Below, piece by piece: positions 50,545 to 59,497 of a DNA stretch of 64,000 bases. This DNA comes from an uncultured Porphyromonadaceae bacterium (lineage in GTDB: Bacteria; Bacteroidota; Bacteroidia; Bacteroidales; Muribaculaceae), in the NCBI GenBank assembly GCA_900548975.1, contig URMS01000004.1, positions 62,001 to 126,000 of the forward strand, in the 5' to 3' direction. The first letter of the stretch is position 1. The number at the start of each line of letters is the position of its first letter. Position numbers and translations under genes: made by a program. The notes below the pieces were generated by a model. The model did not search any database. It saw nothing but the letters and a program-made list of their open reading frames with translations, and had not been told where the DNA came from.

Positions 50545-52932
50545 ATGAAAAGACTCACATTGCTGGCAGTCGCCCTCGCGGCGGCTGCCGGTTTTATTGA
50601 AGCACAGGTGTCGTTCGGCGACGCCCGCAGGTTCAACGACGGCTGGCTGTTCGTCCACGGCGACGACTCGACCGCCGTCGCCGCCGATTACGACGACAGC
50701 AAATGGCGCAAACTCGATCTGCCGCACGACTGGAGCATCGAGCAGCAGTACTCGCCCTATCTGGCGAGCTGTACCGGTTATCTGCCCGGCGGCATGGGCA
50801 CATACCGCAAGCACTTCAGCGTGCCCGACAGCGCCGACCGCCACTACATATACTTCGAAGGGGTCTACAACCGCAGCAAGGTGTACCTCAACGGCCATCT
50901 GCTGGGCGAGCGACCCAACGGCTACGCATCGTTCCTCTACGATATGACGCCCTACCTGCGCCCGGGCGACAATGTGCTCACCGTGCGCGTGGACCACAGC
51001 CGCTACGCCGACTCGCGCTGGTACACCGGCTCGGGCATATACCGCGACGTATATATGATATCGGCTCCCGACACACACATTGCCCAGTGGGGCGTAGGCT
51101 ACAAAGCCGTGAAGGTGACAGCCGGCCGTGCCGACATCGATGTCGATGTGGCCGTCGAGAACCCGGTGAAGGGCCTCACGGTTAAGGCCGAAATAGTCGA
51201 CGCCTCGGGCCGCACGGTGGCCTCGGCCGTCCGCAAGAACGCCGGAGCCGACAACGTTCTCAGGCTCAAGGTAGGCCGACCCGAACTGTGGAGCCTTAAG
51301 AATCCCTATCTTTACACCCTGCGCACCGAGCTGATGCTCGACGGTCGCCGCATCGACGGCTCCGCCACCAAACTCGGCATCCGCACTCTCGAGTTCACTC
51401 CCGACCACGGTTTCGCCCTCAACGGCGAGAACATGAAGATGAAGGGCGTGTGTCTGCACCACGATGCCGGCGTACTCGGTGCCGCCGTGCCCCGCCAGGT
51501 GTGGGAACGCCGACTGAAAAACCTCAAGACCATAGGCGTAAACGCAATCCGCATGAGCCACAACCCGCAGGCGCCCATGGTCTATGAGCTGTGCGACAGC
51601 CTGGGCTTCCTGGTAATGGACGAGGCCTCGGACGAATGGGAGTTTCCCAAGCGCAAATGGATACAGGGCTGGAACGTGGGCGAACCCTCCTACGACGGCA
51701 CCTACGACTTCTTCGAGGAATGGATAGAGCGCGATGTCACCGACATGGTGCGCCGCGACCGCAACCACCCCTCGGTAGTGCTCTGGAGCATAGGCAACGA
51801 GGTAGACTACCCCAACGACCCATACTCGCACCCCATACTCGACGGTGCGAAGATAAACCAGCCGATGTTCGGCGGCTATAAGCCCGATGCCCCGGACGCC
51901 ATGCGTATCGGCAAGATCGCCAAGCGTCTGGCGGCCTGCGTCCGCGCCGTCGACGACTCGCGTCCCGTCACCGGCGCTCTCGCCGGCGTAGTGATGTCGA
52001 ACGAGACCGAATACCCCGAAGCCGTCGACGTCGTAGGCTACAACTACACCGAAGACCGCTACGACATGGACCACGCCACCTATCCCGACCGCGTGATCTA
52101 CGGCAGCGAGAACGGCGCCGGCTACGACGCCTGGCGTGCCGTGGCCGACAAGGACTTTATCTTCGGCCAGTTCATATGGACAGGCACCGACTATCTGGGC
52201 GAATCGGGCCGCTGGCCCTCGCGCGGCCTCAACACCGGCCTACTCGACTTCGGCAGCTTCACCAAGCCCCGCGGACACTTCCGCGCATCGCTGTGGTGCG
52301 ACGAGCCCGTAGCCTATATAGGCACCTACCCCGTGCCGCACCGCGGCAACTGGATATCGATGGATGCCTGGGACGTATGGAACTATGAGCCCGGCCAGCA
52401 GATTCGCGTGGTATGCTACACCAACGCCCCGCAGGCACGCCTGCTCCTCGACGGCAAAGAAATAGGCGCCATGAGGCCATACGATACATCCAACGGCATA
52501 ATATACTGGGACGTACCCTTCGCACCGGGTCGCCTCACCGTCGAAGGCTGCGATGCCGACGGCAAAGTGGTGGCAGACTACACCATCGCCACCTCGGGGC
52601 GCCCATACAGCCTCCGCGCCACCACCGATACCGACAGCATCGACGCCGCCATGCCAATCGCCCACATCACCGTCGAAGTGCTCGACGAGGATGGCAATGT
52701 GGTGAAACTCGGCGACAACGAGATACTCTGCCGCATCGACGGCCCGGCGCGCCTGCTCGGTCTCGAAGGCAGCAGCAACACCGACATGAGCGACTACACC
52801 GACAACCGCCACCGCGCATGCCACGGCCGTCTGCTGGCCTACATCGCGTCGACCGGCGACGAAGGTCCCGTCACGGTATCGTTCTCCTCCCCTCTTCTGA
52901 AAGGCACCAAAGTAATCCTTAACAATAAATGA
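50545..52932 (+). CDS. GH2 family glycosidase, beta-galactosidase-like
   Basis: Predicted periplasmic enzyme of 795 residues (signal peptide MKRLTLLAVALAAAAGFIEA). The sugar-binding domain includes DLPHDWSIE and GTYRKHFSVP; an Ig-like domain and a TIM barrel follow. The barrel has GVCLHHDAG and RMSHNPQAP, the acid/base Glu in WSIGNEVDYP (near 419) and the nucleophile Glu in YGSENGAG (near 521). C-terminal domains start near 600. Beta-galactosidase is the likeliest activity. The gene abuts GH30 and overlaps the GH43 gene by four bases (ATGA). Confidence 0.92.
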   Translation: MKRLTLLAVALAAAAGFIEAQVSFGDARRFNDGWLFVHGDDSTAVAADYDDSKWRKLDLPHDWSIEQQYSPYLASCTGYLPGGMGTYRKHFSVPDSADRHYIYFEGVYNRSKVYLNGHLLGERPNGYASFLYDMTPYLRPGDNVLTVRVDHSRYADSRWYTGSGIYRDVYMISAPDTHIAQWGVGYKAVKVTAGRADIDVDVAVENPVKGLTVKAEIVDASGRTVASAVRKNAGADNVLRLKVGRPELWSLKNPYLYTLRTELMLDGRRIDGSATKLGIRTLEFTPDHGFALNGENMKMKGVCLHHDAGVLGAAVPRQVWERRLKNLKTIGVNAIRMSHNPQAPMVYELCDSLGFLVMDEASDEWEFPKRKWIQGWNVGEPSYDGTYDFFEEWIERDVTDMVRRDRNHPSVVLWSIGNEVDYPNDPYSHPILDGAKINQPMFGGYKPDAPDAMRIGKIAKRLAACVRAVDDSRPVTGALAGVVMSNETEYPEAVDVVGYNYTEDRYDMDHATYPDRVIYGSENGAGYDAWRAVADKDFIFGQFIWTGTDYLGESGRWPSRGLNTGLLDFGSFTKPRGHFRASLWCDEPVAYIGTYPVPHRGNWISMDAWDVWNYEPGQQIRVVCYTNAPQARLLLDGKEIGAMRPYDTSNGIIYWDVPFAPGRLTVEGCDADGKVVADYTIATSGRPYSLRATTDTDSIDAAMPIAHITVEVLDEDGNVVKLGDNEILCRIDGPARLLGLEGSSNTDMSDYTDNRHRACHGRLLAYIASTGDEGPVTVSFSSPLLKGTKVILNNK

Positions 52933-54857
52933 TCCCTATGCACATAAAACACATCTTCGCGCTTCCGCTGGCTGCCCTCGCTTTGGGCGGATGTGCGTCG
53001 AAAACCGCCGCTCCCGACCCCGACGAGCTGACGGGCTACCTCTTCACCTACTTCCACGGCAACCGCGTCGACGAGGAGCAGATATGCTATGCCATAAGCG
53101 ACGACGGATTCAACTTCAGAGCCCTCAACGACAACCTTCCGGTAATACAGTCGGCCGACATCAGCTCCACCGGCGGTGTGCGCGACCCCCATATCCTGCG
53201 CCGACACGACGACAAGGGCTTCTACATGGTGGCCACCGACATGACATCGAGCAAAGGCTGGGATTCCAACCGCGCCATGGTGCTGATGAAATCGCCCGAC
53301 CTCGTCAACTGGGAATCGACCGTCATAAACATACAGGACCGCTATGAGGGCCACGAAGACCTCAAGCGTGTATGGGCGCCCCAGACCATCTACGACCCCG
53401 AAGCAGGCAAATACATGGTATACTGGTCGATGCAGCACGGCGACGGTCCCGACATCATATACTACGCCTATGCCAACGACGATTTCACCGACTTCGAGGG
53501 CGAACCAAAGCCTCTCTTCCTGCCCGAAAACGGAAAATCGTGCATCGACGGCGACATAGTGTACAAAGACGGCCTCTTCCACCTCTTCTACAAGACCGAG
53601 GGCCACGGCAACGGCATCAAAAAGGCCACTACACAATCGCTAACATCGGGCAAATGGACCGAAGGCGACGACTACAAGCAGCAGACCGACGACGCCGTCG
53701 AAGGCTCGGGTATATTCAAGCTCATCGGCTCCGACAAATACATTCTCATGTACGACGTGTATATGAAAGGCCGCTATGAGTTCTGCGAAACCACCGATCT
53801 GGAGAACTTCGACGTAATCGCCGACAGCATAAGCATGGACTTCCATCCGCGCCACGGCACGGTGATACCCATTACCCGCGCCGAAAAAGAGCGTCTGCTC
53901 GAGAAATGGCCCTCCGACGGTCTGAACGGGCACCACAACGCCAACCCGGTCCTTCCCGGCTGGCATGCCGACCCCGAGATTCTCCACTCGGCCAACACAG
54001 GCAAGTACTACATCTACTCCACCACCGACGGCACTCCCGGCTGGGGCGGCACGGCGTTAACCTGCTACTCGTCGGACAATCTGACCGACTGGACCGACGA
54101 GGGTGTTATCCTCGATCTCGCCACCGACCAGGTACCCTGGGCCGACGGCAACGCATGGGCCCCGGCCATCGAGGAAAAGATGATCGACGGCAAGTATAAA
54201 TACTTCTTCTACTACAGCGGCAACCCCGTTGCCGGCGGCGGCAAGCAGATAGGCGTGGCTACGGCCGACAGCCCCGTGGGACCGTTCACCGACCTGGGCC
54301 ACGCCATAGTCACCGAATCGCCCGCAGGCGGCGGCCAGCAGATCGATGTCGATGTATTCACCGATCCGGCATCGGGAAAGAGCTATCTCTACTGGGGCAA
54401 CGGCTACATGGCCGGCGCCGAGCTCAAGCCCTCTATGACCGAAATCGACCCCGCCACCATCACCGTCATGACCCCGGAAGGCGGCTCGCTCGAAACCTAC
54501 GCCTACCGCGAAGCGCCCTACGTGTTCTGCCGCGACGGCCGCTACTACTTCATGTGGTCGGTCGATGACACCGGTTCGCCCAACTACCACGTGGCCTACG
54601 GCACCTCCGCGTCGCCCCTTGGTCCCATCGCAGTGGCCGAGCAGCCGGTAATACTGAGCCAGGACGCCGTCAACGGCATCTTCGGCCCGGCGCACAACTC
54701 GGTGGTTGAACTCCCCGACGGCACATGGCGCATAGTGTACCACCGCATAAACCCGGCTTATCTGCACCGTGAGCCCGGCATCCACCGCCAGGTATGCATC
54801 GACGAACTCACATTCGCCGAAGACGGCACGGTAAATCCTGTAGTACCGACAAGATAA
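52929..54857 (+). CDS. Lipoprotein with two GH43 domains
   Basis: 642 residues; lipobox LGGC after a short leader (ATG 52938 is an alternative start). Two five-bladed propellers lie in tandem, each with its own acidic triad. Domain 1 (about 30-330) has Asp in GVRDPHILRR, Asp in CIDGDIVY and Glu in AVEGSGIFK. Domain 2 (about 340-640) has Asp in GWHADPEIL, Asp in QIDVDVFTD and Glu in YREAPYVF. GH43 enzymes remove arabinofuranose, xylose or galactose; two sites suggest two linkages cut by one protein. It overlaps the GH2 gene and is last in the PUL. Domain 1 is similar to the truncated gene at the window's right end. Confidence 0.9.
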   Translation: MIPMHIKHIFALPLAALALGGCASKTAAPDPDELTGYLFTYFHGNRVDEEQICYAISDDGFNFRALNDNLPVIQSADISSTGGVRDPHILRRHDDKGFYMVATDMTSSKGWDSNRAMVLMKSPDLVNWESTVINIQDRYEGHEDLKRVWAPQTIYDPEAGKYMVYWSMQHGDGPDIIYYAYANDDFTDFEGEPKPLFLPENGKSCIDGDIVYKDGLFHLFYKTEGHGNGIKKATTQSLTSGKWTEGDDYKQQTDDAVEGSGIFKLIGSDKYILMYDVYMKGRYEFCETTDLENFDVIADSISMDFHPRHGTVIPITRAEKERLLEKWPSDGLNGHHNANPVLPGWHADPEILHSANTGKYYIYSTTDGTPGWGGTALTCYSSDNLTDWTDEGVILDLATDQVPWADGNAWAPAIEEKMIDGKYKYFFYYSGNPVAGGGKQIGVATADSPVGPFTDLGHAIVTESPAGGGQQIDVDVFTDPASGKSYLYWGNGYMAGAELKPSMTEIDPATITVMTPEGGSLETYAYREAPYVFCRDGRYYFMWSVDDTGSPNYHVAYGTSASPLGPIAVAEQPVILSQDAVNGIFGPAHNSVVELPDGTWRIVYHRINPAYLHREPGIHRQVCIDELTFAEDGTVNPVVPTR

Positions 54858-54988
54858 TTTGTTAAGAGTCGTTAAATATCAAATTCCTGTTAAACCCTCG
54901 CCCTCTCTGCGAGTCTAAAAGACAGTAATAAGACAGACAAGGGCTAAGCCCGATACGACTTTCATACAACTAACTTTTTTATAAAGAA

Positions 54989-55018
54989 GCCTCGACTCGC
55001 GAAGAATCGGGGCTTTTT
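54989..55018 (+). terminator. PUL terminator
   Basis: GCCTCGA pairs with TCGGGGC (one T-G wobble) around an 11-base loop and is followed by TTTTT. Confidence 0.7.
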
Positions 55019-55072
55019 GCTTTTGCGCCGTTTTTTTGGCGCCGGTCGCTTGCACATTCGCCGGGGGGTATA

Positions 55073-55080
55073 TATCTTTG
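55073..55080 (+). promoter_or_regulatory. -7 box for cdsA
   Basis: TATCTTTG, 20 bases before the cdsA ATG. Confidence 0.55.
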
Positions 55081-55100
55081 CACAAACAATCCATCCACCA

Positions 55101-55934
55101 ATGAAAAATCTTGTCACGCGTTCACTTTCGGGCATAGTATATGTAGCCCTGATAGTAGGCGCCATACTTTGCGGCAATACATGGTTTTCCGCTCTCACAG
55201 TTATCTTCGTAGTCCTCGGTATCATCGAATTTCAGAAAATTACCTTTCGCGGCAGCGGCACGGCCAATACTGTGGCACGTGTGGTCGATGTGCTTGCCGG
55301 GGCATCGATATGCGCCATGGCTGCCATGAGCGAATACAGCTTCGACGGCATGCTCGGCCTGGTATGTTTCGCAGTGCTCTACCCTGTCATACGCTTCATC
55401 ATAGCGCTCTACGATAAATCGGAAGCGGCATTCCGCGACACCGCCATGTCGATACTCGCGGTAGTGTATATAGGCCTGAGCCTCGGCCTGCTCAACTATG
55501 CCGCCATCGTCGTGAGCCGCTATGGCATGTCGCTGGCGCTTACAATGTTCGTGATGATATGGCTCAACGACACCGGCGCATTCTGTGTGGGATCGCTGCT
55601 GGGACGCCACAAGCTTTTCGAACGCCTCTCGCCCAAAAAATCGTGGGAAGGTTTCTTCGGCGGCCTCGCCTTCTGCCTCATTGCCGGCTTCCTTTGCTCG
55701 GCATGGCTCGAGCTGCCGGTATTCAACACTGTCGAATGGATGCTCTACGGCCTTGTGGTGTGCGTGTTCGCCACTGTGGGCGACCTGTTCGAATCGCTCA
55801 TCAAGCGTACGCACGGCATCAAGGACTCGGGCAAACTCATACCGGGCCACGGCGGCATCCTCGACCGCATCGACTCCCTCCTATTCGTCGCCCCCGTCAC
55901 CCTGATATTCCTCTGGATGGCCTACACCTTCTGA
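55101..55934 (+). CDS. cdsA: Phosphatidate cytidylyltransferase
   Basis: Makes CDP-diacylglycerol from phosphatidate and CTP for phospholipid synthesis; inner membrane, 277 residues, about eight helices. The C-terminal family signature is clear: KRTHGIKDSGKLIPGHGG, then LDRIDSLLF. WLNDTGAFCVGSLLGRHK and LSPKKSWEG are also CdsA motifs. The frame is open to 55017, but ATG 55101 follows the -7 box and opens with MKNLVTRSLSG. The first composite-repeat hairpin downstream, followed by TTTTAT, may serve as its terminator. Confidence 0.95.
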   Translation: MKNLVTRSLSGIVYVALIVGAILCGNTWFSALTVIFVVLGIIEFQKITFRGSGTANTVARVVDVLAGASICAMAAMSEYSFDGMLGLVCFAVLYPVIRFIIALYDKSEAAFRDTAMSILAVVYIGLSLGLLNYAAIVVSRYGMSLALTMFVMIWLNDTGAFCVGSLLGRHKLFERLSPKKSWEGFFGGLAFCLIAGFLCSAWLELPVFNTVEWMLYGLVVCVFATVGDLFESLIKRTHGIKDSGKLIPGHGGILDRIDSLLFVAPVTLIFLWMAYTF

Positions 55935-56002
55935 CCCAAGGATCCGCAACTCTACGTCATACAGATATTGATTACTGAATCGGTCCCCTTTTGGGATTGC
56001 TT

Positions 56003-56266
56003 CTCGCAACCCGCTCACCGCGGGTTTTATTGATTGATGAGATGATGAGTCGCCGGGTCTCGCTTCGCTCCACCCGGCGCTATTATCTCCCGACCCGCTC
56101 ACCGCGGGTCTGAATACCGCGATAATAACTCGAAAAGGTATATGTTACGGAATTAATTGCACCCGCGGCGAGCGGGTGCCCGAACAATAGCGCAGGGTGG
56201 AGCGAAGCGAGACCCTGCGTTCTGCGCCCCCCTCATTTTGGCAGACCCGCGGGAGCGGGTCGCGAG
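56003..56266. repeat. Inverted pair of composite hairpin repeats
   Basis: Two arms of 108 bases (56003-56110 and 56159-56266) face each other across a 48-base centre. Each arm has three hairpins: outer A (ACCCGC/GCGGGT stem), middle B (GGGT/ACCC stem with the loop CTCGCTTCGCTCC or its complement) and inner A. Hairpins are at 56008-56026, 56051-56079, 56092-56110, 56159-56179, 56191-56219 and 56244-56261. Outer spacers are 24 bases in both arms and inner spacers 12 and 11. Stem differences are compensatory, such as CGCCGGGT/ACCCGGCG against CGCAGGGT/ACCCTGCG. No open reading frame fits. It resembles REP- or MITE-like elements; identity unknown. Confidence 0.8.
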
Positions 56267-56326
56267 ATAAAACATGAGATCTCCTCTTCTAAAGCCCGGC
56301 AGACTACTGCGAATGAATCAATAAAT

Positions 56327-56372
56327 AAACTGCACATCAAAAGCTTAAAATAGAACTTTTGATGTGCAGTTT
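56327..56372 (-). terminator. Long hairpin, probable gpmI terminator
   Basis: AAACTGCACATCAAAAG and its exact 17-base complement flank a 12-base loop. On the minus strand the tail is TTTATTTATT, fitting termination of gpmI; it may also stop transcription from cdsA. Confidence 0.7.
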
Positions 56373-56414
56373 AATAGTAATTTCGTCACAGCCCTACTAT
56401 AGAGCCGGAGTGTA

Positions 56415-57929
56415 TCAGTGGATGAGGTCCTTGCCGGTCATTTCGGCGGGCTGTTCCACACCGAGGATGTGCAGCAGCGAGGGAGCGACGTCGGCCAGAA
56501 TACCGTCTTCGGTCTTGGCGTCCTTGTTGTCGGTCACGTAGACGAAGGGCACGGGGTTGAGCGAGTGAGCGGTATTGGGGGTTCCGTCGGGGTTGACGGC
56601 GTTGTCGGCGTTGCCGTGGTCGGCTATGATTATCACCTCGTAGCCGTGAGCCTTGGCGGCCTCTACGGTGTCGTGGAGGCATGTGTCGAGAGTCTCGACG
56701 GCCTTCTGGATGGCAGGATAGATGCCGGTGTGGCCCACCATGTCGCCGTTGGCGTAGTTAACGACGATGTAGTCGTATTTCTCGGTATCGATAGCCTCTA
56801 CGAGCTTGTCCTTAACCTCGTAGGCGCTCATCTCGGGCTTGAGGTCGTAGGTAGCCACCTTGGGCGAGGGAACCAGGATGCGGTCTTCGCCTTCGAAAGC
56901 AGCTTCGCGGCCGCCGTTGAAGAAGAATGTCACGTGGGCATACTTCTCGGTCTCGGCGATGTGGAGCTGCTTCTTTTCGAGCTTCGAGAGATACTCGGCA
57001 AGAGTGTTCTGCACGTCGTCCTTGTTGAAGAGGATGTGCACACCCTTGAACGACGAATCGTAGGGAGTCATGCAGTAGTACTGCAGGCCGGGGATGGTCT
57101 TCATGCCTTCCTCGGGCATATCGTGCTGTGTAAGGACTTCGGTAAGCTCCTTGGCGCGGTCGTTGCGGTAGTTGAAGAAAATAACGCAGTCGTCGGGCTT
57201 GATAGTGCCGTCGACAGTGGCGTTGTTGATAGGCTTGATGAACTCGTCGGTAACATCGTTATCGTAGCTTGCCTGCATAGCGGCCACCATGTCGGTAGCC
57301 TGCTCGCCCTTGCCGTCGACGAGGAGGTCGTAGGCCTCTTTCACGCGGTTCCAGCGGTGGTCGCGGTCCATGGCGTAGAAACGGCCGATTATCGATGCTA
57401 TGACTCCGGCGCTCTGAGCGCAGTGTGCCTCGAGGTCGCGGATAAAGCCGATACCGCTGCGGGGGTCGGTGTCGCGGCCGTCCATGAAGCAGTGGAGGTA
57501 TACTTTCTTAAGGCCGTAGTGCTTGGCGATGTCGCAGAGAGCGAATATGTGGTTGAGCGACGAGTGCACGCCGCCGGTGGATGTGAGGCCCATGAAGTGC
57601 ATGGCCTGGCCGGTGCGGGCGCAGTATTCGAAAGCGCTCTTCACCTCGGGGTTTTCGAGGACGGAGCCGTCGGCGATGGCGCGGTTGATTTTCACCAGAT
57701 CCTGGTATACTATGCGGCCTGCGCCGATATTGAGGTGTCCGACCTCGGAGTTGCCCATCTGGCCGTCGGGAAGGCCGACAAATTCGCCGCTTGCCTGGAG
57801 GTGGGAGTGGGGATATGTTTTGAGAAGATAGTCCCAGTAGGGAGTGGTAGTGCTGTAGATGGCGTTGGCATGATCGTGCTTGCCTTCGCCCCAGCCATCG
57901 AGAATGATAAGTAGTGCTTTGTGTGCCAT
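56415..57929 (-). CDS. gpmI: 2,3-bisphosphoglycerate-independent phosphoglycerate mutase
   Basis: Glycolytic enzyme interconverting 3- and 2-phosphoglycerate; cytoplasmic, 504 residues, Mn2+-dependent alkaline-phosphatase fold. LLIILDGWGEGKHD binds metal and the phosphoserine is in GQMGNSEVGHLNIGAGR (near 63). Further metal ligands are in NYANGDMVGHTG and IIADHGNADNA. No -7 box lies directly upstream; the gene starts 23 bases after a small membrane protein gene and is probably the last of a three-gene operon with an exonuclease. Confidence 0.97.
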   Translation of the reverse strand: MAHKALLIILDGWGEGKHDHANAIYSTTTPYWDYLLKTYPHSHLQASGEFVGLPDGQMGNSEVGHLNIGAGRIVYQDLVKINRAIADGSVLENPEVKSAFEYCARTGQAMHFMGLTSTGGVHSSLNHIFALCDIAKHYGLKKVYLHCFMDGRDTDPRSGIGFIRDLEAHCAQSAGVIASIIGRFYAMDRDHRWNRVKEAYDLLVDGKGEQATDMVAAMQASYDNDVTDEFIKPINNATVDGTIKPDDCVIFFNYRNDRAKELTEVLTQHDMPEEGMKTIPGLQYYCMTPYDSSFKGVHILFNKDDVQNTLAEYLSKLEKKQLHIAETEKYAHVTFFFNGGREAAFEGEDRILVPSPKVATYDLKPEMSAYEVKDKLVEAIDTEKYDYIVVNYANGDMVGHTGIYPAIQKAVETLDTCLHDTVEAAKAHGYEVIIIADHGNADNAVNPDGTPNTAHSLNPVPFVYVTDNKDAKTEDGILADVAPSLLHILGVEQPAEMTGKDLIH

Positions 57930-57952
57930 AATCTATGGTGTCGTTTTATGTT

Positions 57953-58180
57953 TCATTTGTTATGCCTGTCCATGTCCTCCTCGCGCTCGCGGCGCAGACG
58001 CTCGCGACGTTTCAGATTGAAGTGGAGCAGTATCAGTATTACCACCGTAACGCCTATTGTCCCGAAATAGTAGAGGGCCGATGTCCTTCCGGCCGCATAT
58101 TCAGGGTAGCCTATGTATGCCATCACGGCCAGATACACGGCCAGCACCAATGGCAGGATTGTAGAACGTTTAGCTCGCAT
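57953..58180 (-). CDS. Small two-helix membrane protein
   Basis: 75 residues if begun at ATG 58180 (MRAKRSTILPLVLAVYLAV). Two membrane helices (about 9-24 and 36-54) are joined by YIGYPEYAAGRTSAL, then a highly charged tail (LKRRERLRREREEDMDRH). No family is recognised. It overlaps the exonuclease gene by 11 bases and lies before gpmI, so it is translated within that operon. Confidence 0.7.
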   Translation of the reverse strand: MRAKRSTILPLVLAVYLAVMAYIGYPEYAAGRTSALYYFGTIGVTVVILILLHFNLKRRERLRREREEDMDRHNK

Positions 58181-58796
58181 CGGCAGTGTGACGGAAAGGC
58201 GAAGCGAGGCTGTCGAAGCCTCCGCCACGCAAATAGAGATATAGTTTGAGACACGCCCAGGCATCGAGCGCAGCATATGCCTGTTGCGCCGGAGTGAGCT
58301 CGTCGGCTTCCCAGTTGGTGAGGCGCTGGGTTTTGGATATGCGTTCGCCGAAGACTATGCCGTAGATTTTCTGCAGAGATATATCGGTGATTTCAAAACC
58401 TTTGACATATGTCTGCAAATCGATGAAGCCCTGCGGATCGATCTCGCCCGAGCGACGAAGCACAGTAAAGTCGTCGTGGACCGACAGGCCTACTTTGGTG
58501 ATATTGGGATTCTCAAGAAAGTCCTTGAGCTGCTGACAGATGCCGATTTTATTGAGTCGGAAAAGGAAGCAGCGTTCCATAGTGGATATCTGCATGAGCG
58601 CCACTTTGTGCACGCAACCCTTGCGGAACGATGGACGTGTCTCGGTGTCGAAGCCCACTATTTTCTCTTTGGCGAGAGCGCGCAGGGCCGCATGGGCCTC
58701 GGCGGCCGAATCGATAAGAGAAATCTCTGCCGGATAAGTTATTACCGGCATCTGCGAAAGCGCTTCTTTGCTAATATTTATCTCGTATCGGTTCAT
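58170..58796 (-). CDS. 3'-5' exonuclease domain protein (RNase D/WRN type)
   Basis: Single-domain DEDDy exonuclease of 208 residues. Motif I is GFDTETRP, motif II GLSVHDDF and motif III YAALDAWA with the Tyr and Asp expected of the DEDDy class. There is no HRDC domain, so it is shorter than RNase D. Substrate, RNA or DNA, is not known. It is first in an operon with a small membrane protein and gpmI, driven by a -7 box 18 bases upstream. Confidence 0.9.
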   Translation of the reverse strand: MNRYEINISKEALSQMPVITYPAEISLIDSAAEAHAALRALAKEKIVGFDTETRPSFRKGCVHKVALMQISTMERCFLFRLNKIGICQQLKDFLENPNITKVGLSVHDDFTVLRRSGEIDPQGFIDLQTYVKGFEITDISLQKIYGIVFGERISKTQRLTNWEADELTPAQQAYAALDAWACLKLYLYLRGGGFDSLASPFRHTADAS

Positions 58797-58813
58797 GGGT
58801 TATTCGGGACGTG

Positions 58814-58821
58814 CAAAGTTA
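58814..58821 (-). promoter_or_regulatory. -7 box for the exonuclease-gpmI operon
   Basis: Reads TAACTTTG on the minus strand, 18 bases before the exonuclease ATG and downstream of the bioD stop. Confidence 0.5.
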
Positions 58822-58849
58822 CGCATTTAAGGCGGAGACAGCGAGCGGT

Positions 58850-59497
58850 TTAACTTTTTTTAGCCATTGAGGAAATCTCTATTACCTCGGTTCCGGGGAA
58901 ATGCGAGGCGAGGTAGCGGCCGATGAATCCGAGGGTGTCGGCGGCGATAATGGGGTCGTAGTCGAAGTGGTGGTTGAATACCACCGCACGCAGCTCTATT
59001 CCGCGCGCTTTCACGGCCTCAAGCGACAGTATGGTATGGTTGATGGAGCCGAGACGGGCGTTTGTCACCAGCACGAGGGGCAGATGCCGCGAAGCCACAT
59101 AGTCGATGGTGAAAGTGCAGTCAGCGACAGGCACCATCAGACCGCCGGCGCCCTCGATGAGCACCGTGTCGTAGCGCTCGAGCAACCGGGCTGTGGAGCG
59201 GTCGACGAGTGTGAGGTCTATGTCGCGGCCGTCGAGGCGTGCGGCCAGCTGTGCCGAAGCCGGGTAGGTAAATATGATGGGGGCCGTAGTGCCGTCGAGG
59301 TCTTCGGGCAGCGGGTCTATGCCGCAGAGGCGGCGATGGGCCTCGATGTCCTCGGAAGTGTCCCGGCAGCCGGTCTGTATGAATTTCTGCGTCGCCACAC
59401 TCTCGCCGCAGTCCATGAGCCTGCGCGCGAGGAAGGCTGTGGCGTATGTCTTGCCGGCATCGGTGTCGATGCCGCTTATAAAAATGGCTTGTTTCAT
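58850..59497 (-). CDS. bioD: Dethiobiotin synthetase
   Basis: Closes the ureido ring of dethiobiotin from diaminopelargonic acid, CO2 and ATP; cytoplasmic, 215 residues. The P-loop is SGIDTDAGKTYAT, and LIEGAGGLMVPV is the second conserved motif of BioD. The frame is open further upstream, but ATG 59497 (MKQAIFISGIDT) overlaps the stop of the BioG-BioC gene by four bases and fits the family N-terminus. It is the last gene of the LysE/BioGC/BioD operon. Confidence 0.94.
   Translation of the reverse strand: MKQAIFISGIDTDAGKTYATAFLARRLMDCGESVATQKFIQTGCRDTSEDIEAHRRLCGIDPLPEDLDGTTAPIIFTYPASAQLAARLDGRDIDLTLVDRSTARLLERYDTVLIEGAGGLMVPVADCTFTIDYVASRHLPLVLVTNARLGSINHTILSLEAVKARGIELRAVVFNHHFDYDPIIAADTLGFIGRYLASHFPGTEVIEISSMAKKS

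Noticed and set aside
56003..56266. CRISPR array
   Set aside because: Units are inverted rather than directly repeated, spacers are few and there are no cas genes.
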